In this document: positions 19,538-28,310 of the stretch, piece by piece
How the letters are laid out: the number at the start of each line of letters is the position of its first letter
Numbering within the stretch: the stretch's first letter is position 1
Source: Canibacter zhoujuaniae
GTDB lineage: Bacteria > Actinomycetota > Actinomycetes > Actinomycetales > Microbacteriaceae
Assembly (NCBI RefSeq): GCF_011752015.1
Contig: NZ_JAAIKA010000001.1
Location: 914,027 to 978,026, forward strand
Direction: 5' to 3'
Length of the DNA stretch: 64,000 bases
The notes under the pieces: generated by a model
Told to the model about the DNA's origin: nothing
Databases searched by the model: none
The model's input: only the letters and a program-made list of their open reading frames with translations
Program-made: the position numbers and the translations under genes

Positions 19538-19654
19538 GTCAAATTTTTAGCAGCCCCGATACCTGGTGTTTTTTCGCGCAAATAGTGGATTTATGCCCAG
19601 GCGAATAAACAGCGTATTTTTCACCTGTGGAAATTGGCAAGGAGGTTAGTGACC

Positions 19655-20002
19655 ATGTTAAGAATGAGCGCACTTCCAACTTCTGTTCCGTTCGGCAAGC
19701 GTGTGCGCGAGCTCCGCACTGCCGCCGGCATTACGCAGCGCGATCTTGCAGATCTCACCGGGATCGACCCCAGCACAGTTGGAAAAATTGAACGCGGCAC
19801 AGCCAACCCAAACCTGTCTACAATCGGGCGCATTGCCTTTGCGCTTGGAGTTACTGTTGCAGACCTGTGCAGCTACATCACATTGGATGATATTGAGCAG
19901 GGAACTGCGCGCGGTGAAACTGAAAATATGCGTTTTGCTGAAGCGCGGCTGCAGCAACTGCGGCAACGCATAACCCAAGAGAGCAAAGCAAAACAGCACT
20001 AA
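19655..20002 (+). CDS. XRE-family helix-turn-helix regulator
   Basis: A 115-residue DNA-binding protein with one Cro/cI-type HTH domain (about residues 12-65): FGKRVRELRTAAGITQRDLA, then DPSTVGKIERGTANPNLSTI, the classical recognition helix region. The rest is a short amphipathic tail. The ATG at 19655 was chosen because AAGGAGG lies at 19639-19645 with 9-nt spacing. It is divergent from nrdH across a region with three NrdR-like boxes. Its target is unknown; autoregulation or a link to the nrd promoter region is possible. Confidence 0.82.
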   Translation: MLRMSALPTSVPFGKRVRELRTAAGITQRDLADLTGIDPSTVGKIERGTANPNLSTIGRIAFALGVTVADLCSYITLDDIEQGTARGETENMRFAEARLQQLRQRITQESKAKQH

Positions 20003-20331
20003 CACAGCGGCACAGACCACAGCATCTCACCTCCGTCTGGCTCAAACCAACGCAACACAAGCACACCATCGTCACGCATCTCTTCTGTCTGCTGATAGAG
20101 CACTCGCAGCGTTTCACCAGGATCAAGTGACACCGGCAGAGACTGACTAAACAGCCCCTCTCCCGCACACATCAATCGCACGCCCCGCAGCCTGCGGTTG
20201 CTCACATTCGTCACAGCACGTAACCGCCCGACAGCATCGCGGCCAACACCCCAGGGCACAGTAACAGCGCGTGTAGTGTGTGGCTTACACGGCGCCCGTT
20301 TGAGGCTTACAAGCATTCTTTCTAGTCGCAT
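19999..20331 (-). CDS. Hypothetical protein
   Basis: A 110-residue ORF, basic in its first 55 residues and with a C-terminal half (LRVLYQQTEEMRDDGVLVLRWFEPDGGEMLWSV, quoted here only as its pattern of alternating beta-type residues) that looks like a small beta domain. I do not recognise a family. It converges with the XRE gene, overlapping by 4 bp, and lies upstream of rlmH on the same strand. Its codon use is like its neighbours, and the absence of any alternative gene in this stretch supports it being real. Confidence 0.5.
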   Translation of the reverse strand: MRLERMLVSLKRAPCKPHTTRAVTVPWGVGRDAVGRLRAVTNVSNRRLRGVRLMCAGEGLFSQSLPVSLDPGETLRVLYQQTEEMRDDGVLVLRWFEPDGGEMLWSVPLC

Positions 20332-20388
20332 ACCTCAACACTAAAACGCGGGTATATGACTTTATAACGCCCTTATGTCTCCCAAGGA

Positions 20389-20844
20389 TTAGACATGGTG
20401 ATACGGCCTACCGGCGGCAATTTCACCCGCACGATACAGTTGCTCCACAAGTATTAAGCGCACCAGCTGGTGCGGAAAAACCAGCGGAGACAGGCTCCAC
20501 ACCAGATCCGCCCGCGCGCGCACCTCGTCTGTCACACCATAAGCCCCGCCTATTACAACGGTGACCGAGCCGCTCCCCAATGCCCTGTAGAGTCGCTGTG
20601 ACAGCTGCGGCGAGCTCAGCATTTGGCCGCGTTCGTCCAGCACCACAACGAACTCATCGCGCCCAAGTTTCTCAAGGATGCTTTTTGATTCTGCCTCTCG
20701 CGCCCGCTCTGCAGCAAGCGCCGAGTGCGGCAAAAACTGCCAAGACATGTTCCAGGGTTTTCGCAGTCGCCTGTCATAGCGCGCAATGCCCTCAGAAACC
20801 CACGATTCGTGCTTTTTTCCCACCGCAAGAACCTTAACTGCCAT
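20389..20844 (-). CDS. rlmH: 23S rRNA (pseudouridine1915-N3)-methyltransferase RlmH
   Basis: A 151-residue SPOUT methyltransferase acting on pseudouridine 1915 in helix 69 of 23S rRNA, using SAM. Diagnostic parts are FVVVLDERGQMLSS, the knot motif VVIGGAYGV and the C-terminal HQLVRLILVEQLYRA...YHH ending in PYHHV. Length and ending match the family exactly. The gene is often found close to the chromosome origin, consistent with the parS sites in this window. It is divergent from the threonine aldolase gene. Confidence 0.95.
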   Translation of the reverse strand: MAVKVLAVGKKHESWVSEGIARYDRRLRKPWNMSWQFLPHSALAAERAREAESKSILEKLGRDEFVVVLDERGQMLSSPQLSQRLYRALGSGSVTVVIGGAYGVTDEVRARADLVWSLSPLVFPHQLVRLILVEQLYRAGEIAAGRPYHHV

Positions 20845-20879
20845 ACCTCCAACCTACCTAAGCCGGTACTGTTATAGCC

Positions 20880-21947
20880 ATGAGCAGCGAGATACACGAG
20901 CGTGCCCCAATTTTCTTCACCTCTGACAACGCCAGCGGCGCCCACCCAACGATTATGGACGCAGTGCAGCGTGTCAATGGTGGTCGTGTCGGAGCATACG
21001 GCGCTGATCCGACAACTGCTGAATTTACTGCGGTCATTAAACAGCATTTTGGGACGCGCGCAACGGCCTACCCCGTATTCAACGGCACTGGGGCAAACGT
21101 TACCGCTCTCGCAGCAGCGGCACCTCGCTGGGGTGCAATAATCTGCGCAAACAGCGCACATATCAATGTTGACGAGACCGGCTCTCCCGAGCGCACCCAA
21201 GGCTTAAAACTTATCCCCATCGACACCCCGGATGGCAAACTCACACCGGAACTCGTCCTGCCGCAGCTTGCGGTTATCGGGGTCGAGCACCACGCGCAAC
21301 CAACGGTGATTTCCATTTCACAAACCACCGAATACGGCACCTGCTACACGGTAGCGGAGATCACGGCTTTAGCTAAGCTCGCCCACTCTCACAACATGCG
21401 CCTGCACATGGATGGCGCACGGCTCGCAAACGCCGCTGCCACACTGCAAACCGAGCTGCGCACACTCACAAGCGATGCGGGCGTTGATATTTTAAGCCTC
21501 GGCGGCACTAAAAACGGCGCTCTTGCAGCAGAAGCAGTTATTGTGCTGAACCCGGAGCTAGATCACGGCATGCACTATCTGCGTAAACAACAAACGCAGC
21601 TCGCCTCAAAGATGCGCTTTATCTCGGCGCAATTGCTGGCACTCTACGGCACCGATCTGTGGCTGGAAAATGCAGGAACCGCGAACAGTATGGCAACCCG
21701 ACTGGCCGCGGGGCTAGCGCAGCTGACCGAGTTAGATCCCGCATTTCGGATCACACAAAAGGTTGAGTCAAATGCTGTTTTCGCGACCATGCCCGCCACC
21801 GCACGCGAGCAGGTTGCAGCAGACTTCATTTTTTACGATTGGCCCGGGCTGCCTAATGAGGTGCGCCTGATGTGCGGCTGGGATTCCACCGTCGAAGAAG
21901 TGGATCAACTGCTCGCCGCGTTAGAGGCAGCGCTTACAAAGAGCTAG
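20880..21947 (+). CDS. ltaE: Low-specificity L-threonine aldolase
   Basis: PLP-dependent fold-type I aldolase (355 residues) splitting L-threonine or allo-threonine to glycine and acetaldehyde. The N-terminal TSDNASGAHP resembles the family substrate loop. SISQTTEYGT, the PLP-contacting HMDGARLANAA and the Schiff-base lysine in SLGGTKNGAL (near residue 209) are in order. It lies 35 bp from the divergent rlmH. Related beta-eliminating lyases cannot be fully excluded, but the GARLANA and GGTKNG blocks favour threonine aldolase. Confidence 0.88.
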   Translation: MSSEIHERAPIFFTSDNASGAHPTIMDAVQRVNGGRVGAYGADPTTAEFTAVIKQHFGTRATAYPVFNGTGANVTALAAAAPRWGAIICANSAHINVDETGSPERTQGLKLIPIDTPDGKLTPELVLPQLAVIGVEHHAQPTVISISQTTEYGTCYTVAEITALAKLAHSHNMRLHMDGARLANAAATLQTELRTLTSDAGVDILSLGGTKNGALAAEAVIVLNPELDHGMHYLRKQQTQLASKMRFISAQLLALYGTDLWLENAGTANSMATRLAAGLAQLTELDPAFRITQKVESNAVFATMPATAREQVAADFIFYDWPGLPNEVRLMCGWDSTVEEVDQLLAALEAALTKS

Positions 21948-21979
21948 CCACAGTCGGGAAGCAGCGAGTGAGACGAAAA

Positions 21980-22405
21980 TTAGTCAACCTGACGTTTTTC
22001 GGGTGGCAGGTTAGTGCCGTCTTTAATCAGCTCTTGCATCACCAGCGCAGCTTGGCTGCTCGACACCAGTATGCGCTGCGTTTGCGGTGGCAGCTGCGTC
22101 TGGGGCGACATCTGCACATCTGGCGCAGAGCTGTCAAGATCAAGCACGAAGGCTTCAGCGCCCTTGCGGATAAAGACGATGTCTTGCCCGCCACGGTGTT
22201 TCCAAATACCGCGCGCGAGGCGATTCGGCAGATGTATTCCCCGCTTGGGCACGCCACGCACCCAGAGCCAAGGATCGGAGGTAGAGATAGCGGTTAGGAT
22301 CTGTGCACGCGGAATTGTAATCGTGCCGGGCAGCATTGAAGTGAACTGTTCGGATCGAGAAAACTTGAGAATCAAACGATCTGAATAAATTTCAACGCGT
22401 GCCAT
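21980..22405 (-). CDS. Conserved hypothetical protein, possible PH-like fold
   Basis: About 141 residues from the ATG at 22405 (a longer frame to 22456 has no ribosome site). The N-terminal two thirds look all-beta: RVEIYSDRLILKFS, then GTITIPRAQI, then a conserved-looking WLWVRGVPKRGIHLP and GGQDIVFIRKG. That pattern is seen in small actinobacterial PH-like proteins, but I cannot name a family with certainty. The C-terminal part is polar and Gln/Pro-rich followed by one helix. It has no signal peptide and converges with the threonine aldolase gene. Confidence 0.6.
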   Translation of the reverse strand: MARVEIYSDRLILKFSRSEQFTSMLPGTITIPRAQILTAISTSDPWLWVRGVPKRGIHLPNRLARGIWKHRGGQDIVFIRKGAEAFVLDLDSSAPDVQMSPQTQLPPQTQRILVSSSQAALVMQELIKDGTNLPPEKRQVD

Positions 22406-22536
22406 ATCTATTAGTTTGCACTCTATTTGATTCCGAAAACTGCATATTTCCCACATAATTCTTTGAAGATGCTCAGAAATGCCCGCTAGTCTTGTTGTTA
22501 CCCCGATTTTTATAGATTTTTACGTTTGGAGAACTC

Positions 22537-22842
22537 ATGAAAGGCAAGCTCGCTCTCTTTGTAGGTTTCGGTGCAGGATACGTGCTCGGTTCTCGCGCCG
22601 GCCGCAAGCGTTACGAACAAATTAAGAGCACTGCCTCCAAGGTTTGGGATACCAAACTTGTGCAGAACGGTGTTTCTCAAGCAAAATCATTTGCGGCAGA
22701 CCGGAGTGACGATGTGCGTCAGTTCATCGGTACCAAGGTGGGTGAGGCAATCGCCGGCACCCGCAAAAAGGTGAAGAAGGCACAGAAGGGTAAGCGCCGC
22801 TTCAAAGAGATGAGCGCCGCTGAACCAACCCCAGCCGTTTAA
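22537..22842 (+). CDS. YtxH-like small envelope protein
   Basis: A 101-residue protein that opens with a short hydrophobic segment with a glycine pattern (LFVGFGAGYVLGSRAGRKRYEQ). That YVLGSRAGRKRYE signature is shared by small actinobacterial YtxH-like proteins. The rest is a basic amphipathic helix with a Lys/Arg-rich end. Preceded by TTGGAGAA at good distance. It is the first of three same-strand genes (Holin-X-like and DUF3618) that are usually found together and are thought to act at the cell envelope; function unknown. Confidence 0.75.
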   Translation: MKGKLALFVGFGAGYVLGSRAGRKRYEQIKSTASKVWDTKLVQNGVSQAKSFAADRSDDVRQFIGTKVGEAIAGTRKKVKKAQKGKRRFKEMSAAEPTPAV

Positions 22843-22871
22843 TTGTCTAGAACTTCAGAAATTTTAAGCAA

Positions 22872-23345
22872 ATGTTTTCAAAGAAACGTTCAACCCCCAG
22901 CACTCTAGCGCTGCTGACTCGAGTGCCAGCACAGGCGGTGCGGTTAGCGAAGGCTGAGATCGGTAACGCTAAAGAAGAAGTTAGCGGCCGCATTAAAAAC
23001 CTCGTAATCGGCATTGTGCTGGTTGTGGTCGCTCTTGTAATTCTTTTTTGGACCACAGCTGTGCTGCTCGCGGCAGCGGTTGCAGGCATCGCCGAAGGGG
23101 CGGGCTGGCCTGTGTGGCTCTCTGCTCTCGTAATTGGCGGCGCAGGTGTTATAACCATACTGCTGCTCGCTGTCATTGCTGTTGTGCTGTTCAAGCGCGG
23201 CAATCCGGTGCCGCACAAAACCCTTGCACGCATCAAGAGCGATCTTGATGCTGCGGGTGAGGTGAAGAAAAACTCAGCCGACAAGATGAAGCCGCAGCCC
23301 GGCAAAACTGGCACCGAGACCGGCAAACAGGGAGTATGGCGATGA
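22872..23345 (+). CDS. Phage holin family / Actinobacterial Holin-X protein
   Basis: A 157-residue protein with a cytosolic N-terminal helix (residues 1-45), two transmembrane segments (about 48-75 and 80-110) and a basic, Lys-rich tail. This is the Holin-X (holin superfamily III-like) layout. Despite the name, no phage genes are nearby and the same trio occurs in many actinobacterial chromosomes, so a housekeeping envelope role is more likely than lysis. Its 3' end overlaps the next gene by 10 bp. Confidence 0.78.
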   Translation: MFSKKRSTPSTLALLTRVPAQAVRLAKAEIGNAKEEVSGRIKNLVIGIVLVVVALVILFWTTAVLLAAAVAGIAEGAGWPVWLSALVIGGAGVITILLLAVIAVVLFKRGNPVPHKTLARIKSDLDAAGEVKKNSADKMKPQPGKTGTETGKQGVWR

Positions 23346-23599
23346 GTGACAGCACAAACAATATGGCAGAGGCTAAGGAAGCACGCACAGAACTTCAGCA
23401 AACACTGGGGCTGCTATCGCAGAGACTCGACTTTGGCACCCGTATAGATAACGCAATCAGCCGCCAGAAGGCGCGACTGATTGCACTGCGCAAACGGCAG
23501 CCGGCAGTTTTTATCGCCGGCGTTACCGCAGTCGCCCTGCTCGCAGGTGCGGCGGTAACCGGAGCTGCGCTAGCCGTCACAAAACGCCTCAGCGAGTAA
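23336..23599 (+). CDS. DUF3618 domain protein
   Basis: An 87-residue protein: an N-terminal amphipathic helix (EAKEARTELQQTLGLLSQRLD), a basic segment, then one C-terminal transmembrane helix (VFIAGVTAVALLAGAAVTGAAL). This matches DUF3618, a family that accompanies Holin-X and YtxH-like genes. It overlaps the Holin-X gene by 10 bp, so translation is likely coupled. Function unknown. Confidence 0.75.
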   Translation: MAMSDSTNNMAEAKEARTELQQTLGLLSQRLDFGTRIDNAISRQKARLIALRKRQPAVFIAGVTAVALLAGAAVTGAALAVTKRLSE

Positions 23600-23666
23600 A
23601 CAACCTCCCTGTATTTGCTAATTTTTCGCGAAGCGACAACAATAGATGATTAGCAAATTGTGTTGC

Positions 23667-23715
23667 GCAAAGCGGCCAGCACGTGCTCTACTGTGAGCTG
23701 TGTTGGCCGCTTTGC
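23667..23715. other. Long stem-loop before the hemD-like gene
   Basis: Twelve-base arms GCAAAGCGGCCA and TGGCCGCTTTGC enclose a 25-base loop that itself contains GAGC/GCTC-type short pairings. It follows the DUF3618 gene and ends 22 bp before the next start codon. With no T-run it is a weak terminator candidate; a role in the 5' leader of the downstream gene is also possible. Confidence 0.55.
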
Positions 23716-23737
23716 TATGTATCAAGATTGTGAGCAT

Positions 23738-24520
23738 ATGGCTAATCAGGGAGCGCAGCTAACCGGTCAGAGGGTGCTTGTTCCGCGCGGGGGCGCATGG
23801 GGTAAAGTAGTGGCCAAAGCCTTGCGCGCCCAGGGCGCAACTCCTGTTGTGGCGCCCCTCATCGATTTTGCGCACACAAGCGAGGTAGATCGGCTGCGCG
23901 AAGCGCTGGTAAAACTCGAAGCCGGCTACTACGACTGGATGACCGCAACGAACGCAACGGTTGTCGATGTGCTTGACTACAACCACATTAAAATCGCAAA
24001 ACGCACCCAGGTGGCAGTTGCGGGTGAGGCAACCTATGCTGCATTCATCGATGCCGGCTACGAAGTTGCTCGCACGACGCACGAGTCAGACACCACAACC
24101 GTAGGGCTCTTGAAGGTTTGGCCGGAAATCAACTCTGGTGACGTTTTACGTGTGCTCACCCTGCGTTCAGATGTGGCAAAGCCTGTGCTCACAATGGGTC
24201 TGCTCGAACGCGGGCACGACGTTACTCAAGTTGTTGCATACCGCACAGTTGGTGTGCCGGCTTCAGTGCACATTCGCGAAGATGTCGCAGCGGGTGAAAT
24301 AACAGCAATTTTGGTGTCGTCACCGCAGGTTGCGCGCGAGGTTGCGACACAGTTTGGTTCGCGCACCGACTCTACTGTGATTGCATGTATCGGCGAGCAC
24401 ACGGTTGACGAGGCACGGCGACTAGGGCTAGCTAGCGGCGACAAAGCGCCAGCTGATATTGAAGAGCGGATCGTTGAAACGGTGTTGGGCGCACTAGACC
24501 CTGCCGATATGCTCGATTAA
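23738..24520 (+). CDS. hemD: Uroporphyrinogen-III synthase-like protein HemD
   Basis: About 260 residues with the two-lobed HemD pattern: RVLVPRGGAWGKVVAKALRAQG, VAPLIDF, DWMTATNATVV, VAVAGEATYAA, then LRSDVAKPVLTMGL, VVAYRTVG, ILVSSPQVAREV and VIACIGEHTVDEARRLGL. The enzyme cyclises hydroxymethylbilane in heme synthesis. No other heme genes flank it, which is unusual for actinobacteria where hemC and hemD are often adjacent. The start at ATG 23738 was chosen because longer frames run through the upstream hairpin. It converges with the next gene with a 4-bp overlap. Confidence 0.85.
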   Translation: MANQGAQLTGQRVLVPRGGAWGKVVAKALRAQGATPVVAPLIDFAHTSEVDRLREALVKLEAGYYDWMTATNATVVDVLDYNHIKIAKRTQVAVAGEATYAAFIDAGYEVARTTHESDTTTVGLLKVWPEINSGDVLRVLTLRSDVAKPVLTMGLLERGHDVTQVVAYRTVGVPASVHIREDVAAGEITAILVSSPQVAREVATQFGSRTDSTVIACIGEHTVDEARRLGLASGDKAPADIEERIVETVLGALDPADMLD

Positions 24521-25752
24521 GCAATTCCCATTAGTTTGCGACGCAGCCGCTTTACCAGCGGCTCTAAATCTGCCACCGCTGCTGCAATTGCGCCGCCCCA
24601 AACGGTCGGCCCAACCAATAGTGCTGCCTCTGCCGCGCCAGCTTCTTCACGCACAGCTGTCACCTCCAACATCTGGGCAACAGTGCCAAACGGCGCACTT
24701 TCAACGCGCGCTCCAGTAACCGCCTCACCGCTAATACTGACGCTCTGCGCCGTCCCATCACCGCGTGACGCAAATTCTTCTGGGTAGAGTAAACGCAGAC
24801 GCCGCGGTGACGCATTTTCTGTCACGATCAGTTCTGCACCGTGCGGCGCATCCCACTGCACCTCTTCATACGTAATCGACAGATAGACCCGCGGCAGACT
24901 CGCAACCTTCTCGAGCACCCCGTAGATTCCAGCAGGCTTAGCTGCTTCTGCAATTGCGGTGACGTCTAAAAATTCTTGTGCTTCTGCCGGATTTCCTGGC
25001 GCGAGCACCAATGTCGCATTACTTAGCTCGGTGGCGAGCGTCGCGTGCTGTAACTCAGCAGTGGGTTTTACGGTCACACCGTAGCTTCGCAAAGCTGTCA
25101 GCAGTTTTTCACGTGCATCGTCCCACCCGGCAGCCGGGAGAATTAGTGACTGTTCCGACTGCTCCGCCGCTAAAAGACTGACACCGCCGGTGAGAGAGCC
25201 TGCGCGCGTGATCGCCTCATTCAGCCCCGGAAACACCGCCTGTGTTTCTAACACAGCAAAATCCTGCGGGTAGCGCGTCGTTAATTCAGCCGCCGCTAAC
25301 CTGCTAGCCTGGGTTCCGATCCGCCGCTTAAGCAGGCCTTGGAGATTTTTATATTTTCCAATCGTCAGCACAGGCAGCAGTCTGTCTAGGTAGGCACGGA
25401 AGGATCCGCCCCCACCCAACAACGAGCGATTTTGGGAGGCGAGCGGATTGCCCGTTATACCCCCTATCCGCGGCCCTACAAGCTGCTTTGCGGTTGCTGT
25501 ATTGCTGCCAAAATACAGCGGCCCCGCAGGCACTCGTGTAATCGCTATTTCAAGATCGCGCGAAAGCTCACCCGGGCGCGCAAGCAGCGTGGCGAGAGCG
25601 TTATCACTGTCATGCACTGGCGCATACGGCCAGAGCGACTGCGCTCCCAGCTGCAGTGTTACAGCTACGCCAACCTCAGCAAGTTCGAGCGCAGCAGCGA
25701 AGGCGGCAGGGTTGTCTCCGATTACTACCGCGTGTTGCTGCGATTCACGCAT
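24517..25752 (-). CDS. Rossmann-type FAD/NAD(P)-binding protein, degenerate
   Basis: A 411-residue protein opening with HAVVIGDNPAAFAAALELAEVGVAVTLQL, a beta-alpha-beta dinucleotide fold whose GxGxxG is replaced by GDNPAA. Later parts have the look of the substrate domain of flavin amine or protoporphyrinogen oxidases, for example GGVSLL then a DDAREKLLTAL helix. No clear second FAD motif is seen. Adjacent hemD makes a heme-related role conceivable, but the changed glycine motif suggests altered or lost cofactor binding. Function not assignable. It lies downstream of the CPBP protease gene, 3 bp away on the same strand. Confidence 0.6.
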   Translation of the reverse strand: MRESQQHAVVIGDNPAAFAAALELAEVGVAVTLQLGAQSLWPYAPVHDSDNALATLLARPGELSRDLEIAITRVPAGPLYFGSNTATAKQLVGPRIGGITGNPLASQNRSLLGGGGSFRAYLDRLLPVLTIGKYKNLQGLLKRRIGTQASRLAAAELTTRYPQDFAVLETQAVFPGLNEAITRAGSLTGGVSLLAAEQSEQSLILPAAGWDDAREKLLTALRSYGVTVKPTAELQHATLATELSNATLVLAPGNPAEAQEFLDVTAIAEAAKPAGIYGVLEKVASLPRVYLSITYEEVQWDAPHGAELIVTENASPRRLRLLYPEEFASRGDGTAQSVSISGEAVTGARVESAPFGTVAQMLEVTAVREEAGAAEAALLVGPTVWGGAIAAAVADLEPLVKRLRRKLMGIA

Positions 25753-25755
25753 CGG

Positions 25756-26871
25756 TTAAGCACCCGTGTTAGGGGCGGCTACCGGAACAAGACCGGCCTG
25801 CCGGCGCTGCTCTTCAGTTAGCTCCGCAATAGGCACATCGACCTCAATGACATCAACGCGAGTGTTTGCCCAGCCTCGATCCGCAGCTTTTTTCTTCCAG
25901 AGCAGCTCCACAGCCAACCAGAAGAGCGCGAGCACAACGATTTCGGTGAGCACCAGAGCAGGGCCAGATCCGCTAGTTTGACTCTCCTGCGAGGTGCTGT
26001 CTAAGTAGCCCGACGCCATGAAACCGAAGGCGACATAGTTGTTTACAATGTGCAGAGCCATTGCCGCCTCAAGCCCGCCAGTGCGAATCGTCAGGTAGGC
26101 CGCCAGACAGCCAAGCAGTGTGACAGAAAGCATCCCCCAAATGTCGTAAATATGCATCGCACCAAACAATGCAGAGGTCAGCAGTATCGCTACCACTGGG
26201 TTGCGCATCCAATTGCCGAATGTCTGCAGCAGGAAACCACGGAAGACATACTCTTCAGCGGTTGCTTGGAATGGCACCAAAACCAGCACCAGCAGCACCG
26301 AAATCCACATCGCGCGAGTGTCAAAGTCGGCCGGGCGCTCATTCAGCACCGGCTCGCCACTGACCGCGCTGACAATGAACATGCTGCCAAACTGCACGAT
26401 TACCAAAACAACGGCGGCGATAGCGAATGCCGCCAACAGCAGATCCCAGCGGATCTTTAAAGCTACCGACCACAAGCGTCCGGTTGGTTTAATGCCCATA
26501 GTTTTAAGCGCCAACCAACCTGCTGGAATCATTAATGCCACAGATGTGAGGCCGATAAAGATAGAGAGCGGATGCTGGGTGTTAATTGCCGACAGACTCA
26601 TCAGAAGATCTTCTAGGTTAATAGAGCTCTCTGCGGAGGTCACAAAAGCAATACCGAAGGCTGCGACAAAGGCCAATATGACGAAAACAATGGAAATCGC
26701 AATATAGTAACCAACCCCGATAAGGCTCACTACAAGCGGCTTATACCAGCGGGGTTTATTAATCCCACGCCACAGTTCGTGATATCGCAGCGGCTCGGTG
26801 CGAGCGCGCACGCGAGCTGTCTGCTGCGCCCACGGATACAGCGGTTCTTGCGGCTGGTTGTTCTGGGTCAT
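25756..26871 (-). CDS. CPBP family intramembrane metalloprotease
   Basis: A 371-residue membrane protein with about eight hydrophobic helices and the CAAX-protease (CPBP/Abi) motifs: EEYVFRGFLLQ (tandem Glu and Arg, near residue 204), then FGAMHI with the second-site histidine. ATG 26871 was chosen because the longer frame runs back through the glycyl-tRNA synthetase gene. It starts 4 bp after the glyS stop and is followed 3 bp later by the Rossmann protein, so the three genes likely form one transcript. Substrates of bacterial CPBP proteases are mostly unknown; some process peptides or regulate membrane signalling. Confidence 0.88.
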   Translation of the reverse strand: MTQNNQPQEPLYPWAQQTARVRARTEPLRYHELWRGINKPRWYKPLVVSLIGVGYYIAISIVFVILAFVAAFGIAFVTSAESSINLEDLLMSLSAINTQHPLSIFIGLTSVALMIPAGWLALKTMGIKPTGRLWSVALKIRWDLLLAAFAIAAVVLVIVQFGSMFIVSAVSGEPVLNERPADFDTRAMWISVLLVLVLVPFQATAEEYVFRGFLLQTFGNWMRNPVVAILLTSALFGAMHIYDIWGMLSVTLLGCLAAYLTIRTGGLEAAMALHIVNNYVAFGFMASGYLDSTSQESQTSGSGPALVLTEIVVLALFWLAVELLWKKKAADRGWANTRVDVIEVDVPIAELTEEQRRQAGLVPVAAPNTGA

Positions 26872-26875
26872 AAAT

Positions 26876-28261
26876 TTAAGCTCCACGTAGTTTTTCGGCA
26901 AAGAAACTATAGAGATCAGCGATTGGCACGCGCACCTGCTCCATCGTGTCGCGTTCGCGCACTGTGACGGCGTTATCTTCAAGTGAATCAAAATCAACCG
27001 TGACACAGAAAGGTGTGCCAATCTCGTCTTGCCGTCGGTAGCGGCGGCCGATCGCAGCCGAATCGTCATAGTCCACGTTCCAGCTGTCGCGCAGCTCATC
27101 TGCAATCTGCTGCGCAAGCGGGGTTAGAGTCTCTTTCTTCGAGAGCGGCAGCACCGCGATTTTCACCGGTGCCAGGCGCGGATCCAGTCGCAGCACTGTG
27201 CGAGTGTCGGTGCCGCCCTTTGCGTTCGGCACCTCTTCTTCGGCATAGGCATCAACCAGAAACGCCATCAATGAGCGGGTGAGGCCGGCCGCTGGCTCAA
27301 TAACGTAGGGCACATATCGTTCATTCTCTGCCTGGTCAAAGTAGGAAAGATCCTTACCCGATTCTTTCGAATGCGTTGACAGGTCGTAGTCGGTGCGGTT
27401 TGCAATGCCCTCAAGCTCACCCCACTCGCCGCCGGTGAAACCAAACTTGTATTCAATGTCTACTGTGCGCTTTGAATAGTGTGAGAGCTTCTCTTGCGGG
27501 TGCTCATAAAAACGCAGATTCTCAGGGTTGATGCCAAGATCGGTGTACCAGCGCAGCCGCTCATGCATCCAGTATTCCTGCCACTCTTCATCAGTGCCAG
27601 GCTTCACAAAAAACTCCATTTCCATCTGCTCAAACTCGCGTGTGCGGAAGATGAAGTTTCCCGGGGTGATTTCGTTGCGGAAGCTTTTACCGATCTGACC
27701 GATCCCGAACGGTGGTTTCATACGTGCCGACTGCAGCACGTTCGCAAAGTTCACGAAGATACCCTGCGCTGTCTCGGGACGCAGGTAGTGCAGCCCGGCC
27801 TCATCATCGACGGGGCCGAGGAATGTTTTTAAGAGACCGCTGAAGGCGCGCGGTTCTGTCCACTCACCGCGAGCGCCGCAGTTTGTGCAGACGATCTCTG
27901 CCATGCCGCCCTCAGGTGCGCGGCCCTTCTTCTCTTCGAAGGCCTCGATCAGGTGGTCTTCACGATAGCGTTTGTGGCAGCTGGTGCACTCGACCAGCGG
28001 GTCAGAAAACACCTCAACGTGCCCTGAGGCCTCCCAGACCTGCTTCGGCAGAATCACACTTGAGTCGATCCCAACGACATCGGCGCGTTTTTGCACCATT
28101 GTGCGCCACCACTGCTTTTTGATGTTCTCCTTCAAAGCAGTGCCGAGTGGGCCATAATCCCAGGCAGAGCGCGAACCGCCGTAGATATCACCCGCCTGAT
28201 AGACGAAACCGCGATGCTTCGCGAGGGCCACTACTTTGTCAAGACGGGATGCTTCTGCCAT
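26876..28261 (-). CDS. glyS: Glycyl-tRNA synthetase (single-chain type)
   Basis: A 461-residue class II synthetase of the eukaryote/actinobacteria-like alpha2 form. Start [20 protein letters not shown] at 28261 matches the usual N-terminus; a longer frame upstream is not conserved. [32 protein letters not shown] (motif 2), [16 protein letters not shown] and [14 protein letters not shown] (motif 3 region) are characteristic. A zinc-type insertion with two CxxC pairs (CTSCHKRY and CTNCGARG) is present. It charges tRNA-Gly, of which one gene lies at 58045. The gene is essential, and co-transcription with the CPBP gene is likely. Confidence 0.96.
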   Translation of the reverse strand: MAEASRLDKVVALAKHRGFVYQAGDIYGGSRSAWDYGPLGTALKENIKKQWWRTMVQKRADVVGIDSSVILPKQVWEASGHVEVFSDPLVECTSCHKRYREDHLIEAFEEKKGRAPEGGMAEIVCTNCGARGEWTEPRAFSGLLKTFLGPVDDEAGLHYLRPETAQGIFVNFANVLQSARMKPPFGIGQIGKSFRNEITPGNFIFRTREFEQMEMEFFVKPGTDEEWQEYWMHERLRWYTDLGINPENLRFYEHPQEKLSHYSKRTVDIEYKFGFTGGEWGELEGIANRTDYDLSTHSKESGKDLSYFDQAENERYVPYVIEPAAGLTRSLMAFLVDAYAEEEVPNAKGGTDTRTVLRLDPRLAPVKIAVLPLSKKETLTPLAQQIADELRDSWNVDYDDSAAIGRRYRRQDEIGTPFCVTVDFDSLEDNAVTVRERDTMEQVRVPIADLYSFFAEKLRGA

Positions 28262-28310
28262 TCTCTCTATTTCTCCAAGGTGCTGATGGGGATCTTTGGA
28301 CTTAACCAGT

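Noticed and set aside
22872..23345. Holin-like gene as evidence of a prophage
   Set aside because: No other phage genes are near; the YtxH/Holin-X/DUF3618 trio is a standard actinobacterial chromosomal cluster.
26872..27117. N-terminal extension of the CPBP protease
   Set aside because: The extra 82 codons run through the glyS 3' coding region and have low-complexity, non-conserved character; ATG 26871 gives a normal protein.
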